A stretch of 64,000 bases of DNA from Vibrio sp. SS-MA-C1-2 (GTDB lineage Bacteria > Pseudomonadota > Gammaproteobacteria > Enterobacterales > Vibrionaceae): contig NZ_CP090980.1 of the NCBI RefSeq assembly GCF_021513135.1, positions 248,001-312,000 of the forward strand, in the 5' to 3' direction. The notes under the pieces are model-generated. The model was not told where the DNA came from, did no database searches, and saw only the letters and a program-made list of their open reading frames with translations. This document shows, one piece after another, positions 60,156 to 64,000 of this stretch; within the stretch, counting starts at the first letter, position 1; each line of letters starts with the position of its first letter. The translations under genes were made by a program, and so were the position numbers.

Positions 60156-60249
60156 ATCATCACATCCCTATTAACGTGAAATTCCTTTGCACAATAAATG
60201 CCATAATAAAATCAAATATTATCAACTAGGCTAATCCATTATAGAAGAA

Positions 60250-60320
60250 TAAACTAATTAGTTCATTTTAGTCTAGGGGAGATGTTATTGCCTGTCAAGC
60301 TAGATAAACTAATTAGTTTA
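60250..60320. promoter_or_regulatory. two TetR-type palindromic operators
   Basis: TAAACTAATTAGTTTA at 60305-60320 is a perfect 16-base palindrome, and TAAACTAATTAGTTCA at 60250-60265 differs in one base. They are 55 bases apart centre to centre, in the divergent gap between a secreted-protein gene and tetR. This is the layout expected for an autoregulated TetR repressor; binding is inferred. Confidence 0.75.
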
Positions 60321-60361
60321 GTTTAGAATATTAAGTCTATTTTCCATCTGGGAGTCTAAAA

Positions 60362-60931
60362 ATGAAAGAAAAAGAATTACTTGCTCTAAATAAGTCTTTA
60401 GAACTATTTGCATCTAATGGTTTTCATGGTACCAGTATGGATAAAATAACGGCGGCGACAGGTCTATCAAAAGCAACCATTTATAAGTACTTCAAGAGCA
60501 AAGAAGGGCTGATTGCAAAAACATTAGATATTAACGGAACTCGTTTTCTGGAGACAATACACGATGTGTTTAAACAAGATAACCTTAACCTCTCCGAAAA
60601 GATTGATTATTATTTTAATGCTATCAAAACGAGTGCTCAAAATGATAACTTCAACGGTTGTCCGTTCCAACTGGCTTACAGTGAATACTGGAATAAAGAT
60701 CAACAAGTTATTCTAGCTTGTCAAACATATAAAGAAAAAACAAAATTACTATTCGCGGATTTATTAATTAAACATAACATTAAAAACTCAGAATTAAAGT
60801 CGGAAAAGATCTGCTTAATTATTAATGGTGTTTTAGCAACATTACAAATAAATAGTAGCCAAAATTCATTAAATATTGCAAGAGAAATGATCTCAGACAT
60901 TATTGATAAAGATAAAATACTCTGCCAATAA
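60362..60931 (+). CDS. TetR/AcrR-family transcriptional regulator
   Basis: 189 aa. N-terminal helix-turn-helix FASNGFHGTSMDKITAATGLSKATIYKYFKSKEGL, typical of TetR, followed by a helical ligand domain with a TetR-C-type NGCPFQLAYSEY segment. GGGAG lies before the ATG. The palindromes immediately upstream suggest it represses itself and the divergent secreted-protein gene. The EmrD-like exporter gene 248 bases downstream on the same strand is another possible target. Confidence 0.85.
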   Translation: MKEKELLALNKSLELFASNGFHGTSMDKITAATGLSKATIYKYFKSKEGLIAKTLDINGTRFLETIHDVFKQDNLNLSEKIDYYFNAIKTSAQNDNFNGCPFQLAYSEYWNKDQQVILACQTYKEKTKLLFADLLIKHNIKNSELKSEKICLIINGVLATLQINSSQNSLNIAREMISDIIDKDKILCQ

Positions 60932-60937
60932 AGTAGA

Positions 60938-61002
60938 ATACCTATACTTATGCGCCTCACTCGCTTGCCGCCTACTCGCAACGCCAATTACTTTAGGTAT
61001 AT
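60938..61002 (-). repeat. ERIC-like fragment (left half, reverse orientation)
   Basis: Only the left half of an element remains, ACCTATACTTATGCGCCTCACT through CCAATTACTTTAGGTATA, just after tetR. Confidence 0.7.
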
Positions 61003-61179
61003 TTCGACTTTAAATATGACAAAATAGGCACATTTATTATAAATTATAGATCTTCCCTTTCCCATTGAGTTACCCTACTCTTAATCAATCAAAGTTAAAT
61101 ACAGAAAAACCAGGTTGCATGATTACTTATTATTCAGTATCTTAGTGCGAATTACTTTCACAATAAGCTACTTTTCATC

Positions 61180-62364
61180 ATGCCAGCCTTCCGTTTTCGT
61201 TCGATCCTGCTTGCTTGTTTAATTATTAGTGTTGGTCAGCTCAGTATGGGGCTTGTTCTCCCCTCTCTACCTTGGATAGCGAAAGATTTTAATATCTCAA
61301 TAGATGATGCTCAACTTCTTATCAGTGTCTACCTTCTTGGCTTTGGCCCATCACAATTCCTTTATGGTCCAATATCCGACTCATTGGGCCGAAAAAAAGT
61401 GCTTTTATTCGGACTATTAATCGCATTATTAGGTTTACTGGCAATCATCTTTTTTCATCAGCATTTTTATAATGTTGTATTAGGCCGTTTTTTACAAGGC
61501 TTAGGAACAGGCTGCTGTGCAGTGCTTGCAAGAGCAACAATCAGAGATCGATTCAACGGAGCAGAACTACCCATAGCGATGTCTTATGTTGCGATGACTG
61601 CGTCGATAACACCGATGTTAGCCCCTGTTATTGGGGGGTTTATTAACTATCACTTTAATTGGTTAATTATCTTTATCTCTCTTTTTGGCTACGTATTAAT
61701 GGCTTGGTTGGTGATTGCGGTTAAATTTAAAGAGACCGTTTCAGAAAAAAAAGCGATTCCATCAGCAAAAGAGATATATATACAATACCGTCAATTACTC
61801 TCTTCTCGGTACTTTATCAGTTTTGCATCTATCGGTTGGCTTAATTTCAGTCTGATGATCACCACCGTTTCCGTCATGCCATTCATTATGCAGAACCAGA
61901 TAGGAATGACATCAGATACTTATGCAATGTGGGCTTTGATTCCAGCTATTGGTATGTTTATTGGCACAAATATTTGTAACCGTGTCAGACCTAAAATCGG
62001 TACAAAGCGAATGTTATTAGTCACCCCAATTCTTCATGTTTGTGCTGCAATCTGGCTATTTTTTGCTCCAGTAGAGCCCATTTTCATGATGCTTGGTCAA
62101 TTATTAATGATCTTAGGTAATGGTATTGCCCTTCCATGTGCTCAGGCAATGGTTATGCAACCGTACAAAACTCAAGCTGGCGTCGCGGCTGCAATGTCGG
62201 GAGGAGGTCAAATGATTGTCTCTTCTATTGTTAGCCTTATTTTGGTTCAATTAGGCTTAAATCAAGCTTGGCATCTCTCCTTTATTATTGTTATTTTTGC
62301 CTTTATTACCCTCAGTAATATTTTACGCGGCTTTGATCCAAAAACGGTTGCTATTGAGCTGTAA
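61180..62364 (+). CDS. MFS multidrug efflux transporter, EmrD/Bcr-CflA type
   Basis: 394-aa drug:H+ antiporter with twelve helices. Family motifs are YGPISDSLGRKKVL (the A motif between helices 2 and 3), GRFLQGLGTGCCAVLARATIRD (Bcr/CflA type) and APVIGGFI (motif C region). Its best overall likeness is EmrD. The ATG has no strong ribosome site, and a start slightly downstream is not supported by any motif. It may be controlled by the upstream TetR protein. Confidence 0.85.
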   Translation: MPAFRFRSILLACLIISVGQLSMGLVLPSLPWIAKDFNISIDDAQLLISVYLLGFGPSQFLYGPISDSLGRKKVLLFGLLIALLGLLAIIFFHQHFYNVVLGRFLQGLGTGCCAVLARATIRDRFNGAELPIAMSYVAMTASITPMLAPVIGGFINYHFNWLIIFISLFGYVLMAWLVIAVKFKETVSEKKAIPSAKEIYIQYRQLLSSRYFISFASIGWLNFSLMITTVSVMPFIMQNQIGMTSDTYAMWALIPAIGMFIGTNICNRVRPKIGTKRMLLVTPILHVCAAIWLFFAPVEPIFMMLGQLLMILGNGIALPCAQAMVMQPYKTQAGVAAAMSGGGQMIVSSIVSLILVQLGLNQAWHLSFIIVIFAFITLSNILRGFDPKTVAIEL

Positions 62365-62383
62365 TACACTCATGCATAAAAAA

Positions 62384-62411
62384 GCTGCATTTTAATAAAA
62401 TAAAATGCAGC
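62384..62411. terminator. hairpin terminator
   Basis: GCTGCATTTTA pairs perfectly with TAAAATGCAGC, 19 bases after the MFS gene. The T run lies on the minus-strand side, while the plus side is only AT-rich, so its orientation is uncertain. Confidence 0.6.
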
Positions 62412-62559
62412 ATATTCAACTTTAATGCGCCAACTCTATTAATCCGTCAACTGAATTGGATAAAATACAAATAAAATATAACACAACAATAACAATTACG
62501 CTGCATTATGATCACTAATTGACAGAGAGTTGACTTATTGATATATCGAAACTCACTTA

Positions 62560-62637
62560 TATACCTAAAATAATTGGAGTCGCTAGTAGGCGGCAAGTGA
62601 AGCCAACAACCTAGCAACGCCAATGACTTTGCGTATA
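62560..62637. repeat. ERIC-like element with two left ends
   Basis: Starts TATACCTAAAATAATTGG like other copies, but ends CAACGCCAATGACTTTGCGTATA, the reverse complement of a left end rather than the usual CTTCAAGTAAG right end. It is 78 bases and nearly palindromic. Confidence 0.75.
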
Positions 62638-62674
62638 TTACACAGACACTCTCAAGTAGAAATGAAGTTACGGA

Positions 62675-63109
62675 TTAGAAACGATAAGTAACGCCAAATG
62701 CAGCTGAAACATCAAAGTCAACATTTGACTCTAAATCAACACCTGGATTGACCTGAAAATAAGCTCTCAAATTATTTTGAAAGTCAGCTTCAATACCAAT
62801 AGGTACTCTTGGTCCAAAACCATCATCCCAATCAGCCCAGCCGCCAACACCAATATACCAGTCAAAAAGTACAGAATGGCTATCATCACCAATAGGTGCA
62901 GTTGCTAAGCGATAATCGTAAGCAATTCCATCATTACCAAATGAGACTTTATTTTTTTTATATTCAATAATACCGCCAAGACCTCGATCAAAACCGATTC
63001 CCATCGCAATTTCATTGGATTTTTGTGTCATCATTCCACTTTCATTGGCTGCAAAAGAGCCAAAAGAAAGCACTGATAATAAAAGAAAAGTGGCTGTTTT
63101 ATTCATCAT
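62675..63109 (-). CDS. small outer-membrane beta-barrel-like protein
   Basis: 144 aa with an N-terminal signal peptide (ending SFGSFAA) and a C-terminal Phe (FGVTYRF), the signature of outer-membrane barrel proteins. Alternating hydrophobic strands suggest an eight-strand barrel of the OmpA-like group. It starts 17 bases after the next barrel gene stops, so the two form an operon. Function unknown. Confidence 0.65.
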   Translation of the reverse strand: MMNKTATFLLLSVLSFGSFAANESGMMTQKSNEIAMGIGFDRGLGGIIEYKKNKVSFGNDGIAYDYRLATAPIGDDSHSVLFDWYIGVGGWADWDDGFGPRVPIGIEADFQNNLRAYFQVNPGVDLESNVDFDVSAAFGVTYRF

Positions 63110-63126
63110 CTACTCAGAAAACTCAA

Positions 63127-63660
63127 TTAAAAGCTAAAAGTAACGGTTGCGGCAGCAACATTAACTTTGCTGTAGTCACCAAGCTCAAAAATAGTATAAC
63201 TTACACCCACGGCGACATGATCCGTTGCATAGAAATTAGCACCAATACCGTACATAAAATCAGTGTCATCTTCATCGATATTTTGAGCTTGATCTGAAAT
63301 ACTAACATCATTCAAACTAAAGCTATGCACACCCGCTTTACCCCAAACACCAATCGGGCCAAGGCTCATACCTACGCGAGCGGCAAGATATAGAGTTTCT
63401 GCATCTGAATTACTATCGTAAGAAGAGAAGTTACCAAAATTCTGATAGCCCGCTTCAATATCAACAACAGGTAAAATACCCGTACCAACATAAGCACCAT
63501 ATGAAGACCAATCATCAGATCCCCAACCAGTTTGATCAAATTCAGTTGTACCGAATGAACCACCCACATAGACCAGTGGATCTTTTGAAGACTCTTCTGC
63601 CGCAAGGGTACTACAAGAGATGAATGCTGTTGCAACGAATGCTAACGTTTTTAATTTCAT
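63127..63660 (-). CDS. outer-membrane beta-barrel protein (OmpA-like fold)
   Basis: 177 aa. The signal peptide ends STLAAEE; the mature part has YVGGSFGTTEF, GIGANFYATDHVAVGVSYT and a C-terminal VTFSF, typical of eight-strand OmpA-like or porin-family barrels. Probably an adhesion, lysis-sensing or unknown surface role. Leads the two-gene unit. Confidence 0.72.
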   Translation of the reverse strand: MKLKTLAFVATAFISCSTLAAEESSKDPLVYVGGSFGTTEFDQTGWGSDDWSSYGAYVGTGILPVVDIEAGYQNFGNFSSYDSNSDAETLYLAARVGMSLGPIGVWGKAGVHSFSLNDVSISDQAQNIDEDDTDFMYGIGANFYATDHVAVGVSYTIFELGDYSKVNVAAATVTFSF

Positions 63661-63861
63661 AATATGACTTCTCTTTTATTATAAATATGGTTAAATCACT
63701 AAGCCAAAAAAGGAGTTATTACCGTAAATTTATTGGCTCTGAAACAGTATCTGTTTCGTGTCTAACTAATATAGCCAACAATATTTAAAATACATGAAAT
63801 TACATTACAAAATTAAATTAATTCTTCCCTTATTTAGTATAAAAGCTCAATAATACAATGA

Positions 63862-64000
63862 CTAAACTAAAAACAATTGGAGTTATTGGTATGAAAAAAG
63901 TACGAAAAGTAATATGATTTTGGCAAATGAGTGAGGCCCCATGAGTATAGGTGTACTCTATGATTGGGGCGAACGAGTGCAGCCAACAACCTAGCGACTT
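63862..64000 (+). repeat. ERIC-like element, cut by the window end
   Basis: The central and right parts (GAGGCCCCATGAGTATAG through CCTAGCGACTT) are typical; the left part is altered by an insertion of unrelated bases. The element runs past position 64000. Confidence 0.7.

Noticed and set aside
1-64000. tRNA, rRNA, riboswitch, prophage or integron structures
   Set aside because: I looked on both strands and saw no cloverleaf, conserved aptamer, phage gene, integrase or attC-like series. I cannot exclude a weak small RNA by eye.

Overview
The window is AT-rich, tightly packed gammaproteobacterial chromosome. Several things point to the Vibrionaceae, probably near Photobacterium or Aliivibrio: a csiV-type gene directly after mfd, the hinT-ycfL-lpoB-ycfP-ndh order, a lolC-lolD-lolE cluster, and many ERIC-like repeats. 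The genus is inference. I see no rRNA, tRNA, CRISPR array, prophage or transposase gene.

Layout. 0-6.5 kb: an orphan pstS behind a PHO-box-like array, then ndh, ycfP, lpoB, ycfL, hinT and a NUDIX gene, all on the minus strand. 6.5-19.8 kb: mixed housekeeping genes (a DUF3820-type gene, creA, two RhlE-type helicases, nfsA, hmp with an NsrR-like site, a large lipoprotein, elbB, a Crp/Fnr regulator facing a TauE/SafE permease). 20-29 kb: lolCDE diverging from mfd-csiV, then a thioesterase pair. 29-35.8 kb: a Cof-type HAD phosphatase, fadD, yqhD and maeA. 35.9-45.8 kb: an apparent catabolic island. It has a BASS-type transporter, a LysR regulator and a divergent RidA / aldehyde dehydrogenase / renal-dipeptidase-like / BCCT transporter series, ending in two coupled genes of unknown function. 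46.8-49.3 kb: gabD-like and GST genes. 49.4-57.2 kb: a beta-glucoside (cellobiose-type) PTS locus with a LacI regulator, GH4 and GH1 phospho-glucosidases, a ROK kinase, and IIA, IIC and divergent IIB components. 57.4-64 kb: pgpB, phnA-like, DM13, a TetR gene with two palindromic operators, an EmrD-like exporter and two small outer-membrane barrel proteins.

Two features run through the whole window. First, at least 23 ERIC-like elements of about 127 bp (short forms about 80 bp) occupy many intergenic gaps, including gaps inside presumed operons. Second, seven genes (DUF3820, large lipoprotein, mfd, fadD, lysR, DUF3726-like, PTS IIC) are each broken once, exactly at a homopolymer. That looks like homopolymer undercalling more than gene loss. 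The GH4 and IIA genes of the PTS locus differ: together they carry eight indels within 1.8 kb, best read as insertions outside long homopolymers, yet contain no in-frame nonsense codon once the shifts are followed.

The least described material is the 35.9-45.8 kb island, especially its terminal pair at 43270-45781. The recoding-like pattern in the GH4/IIA genes is the most surprising sequence signal, though assembly error or decay is the simpler explanation.
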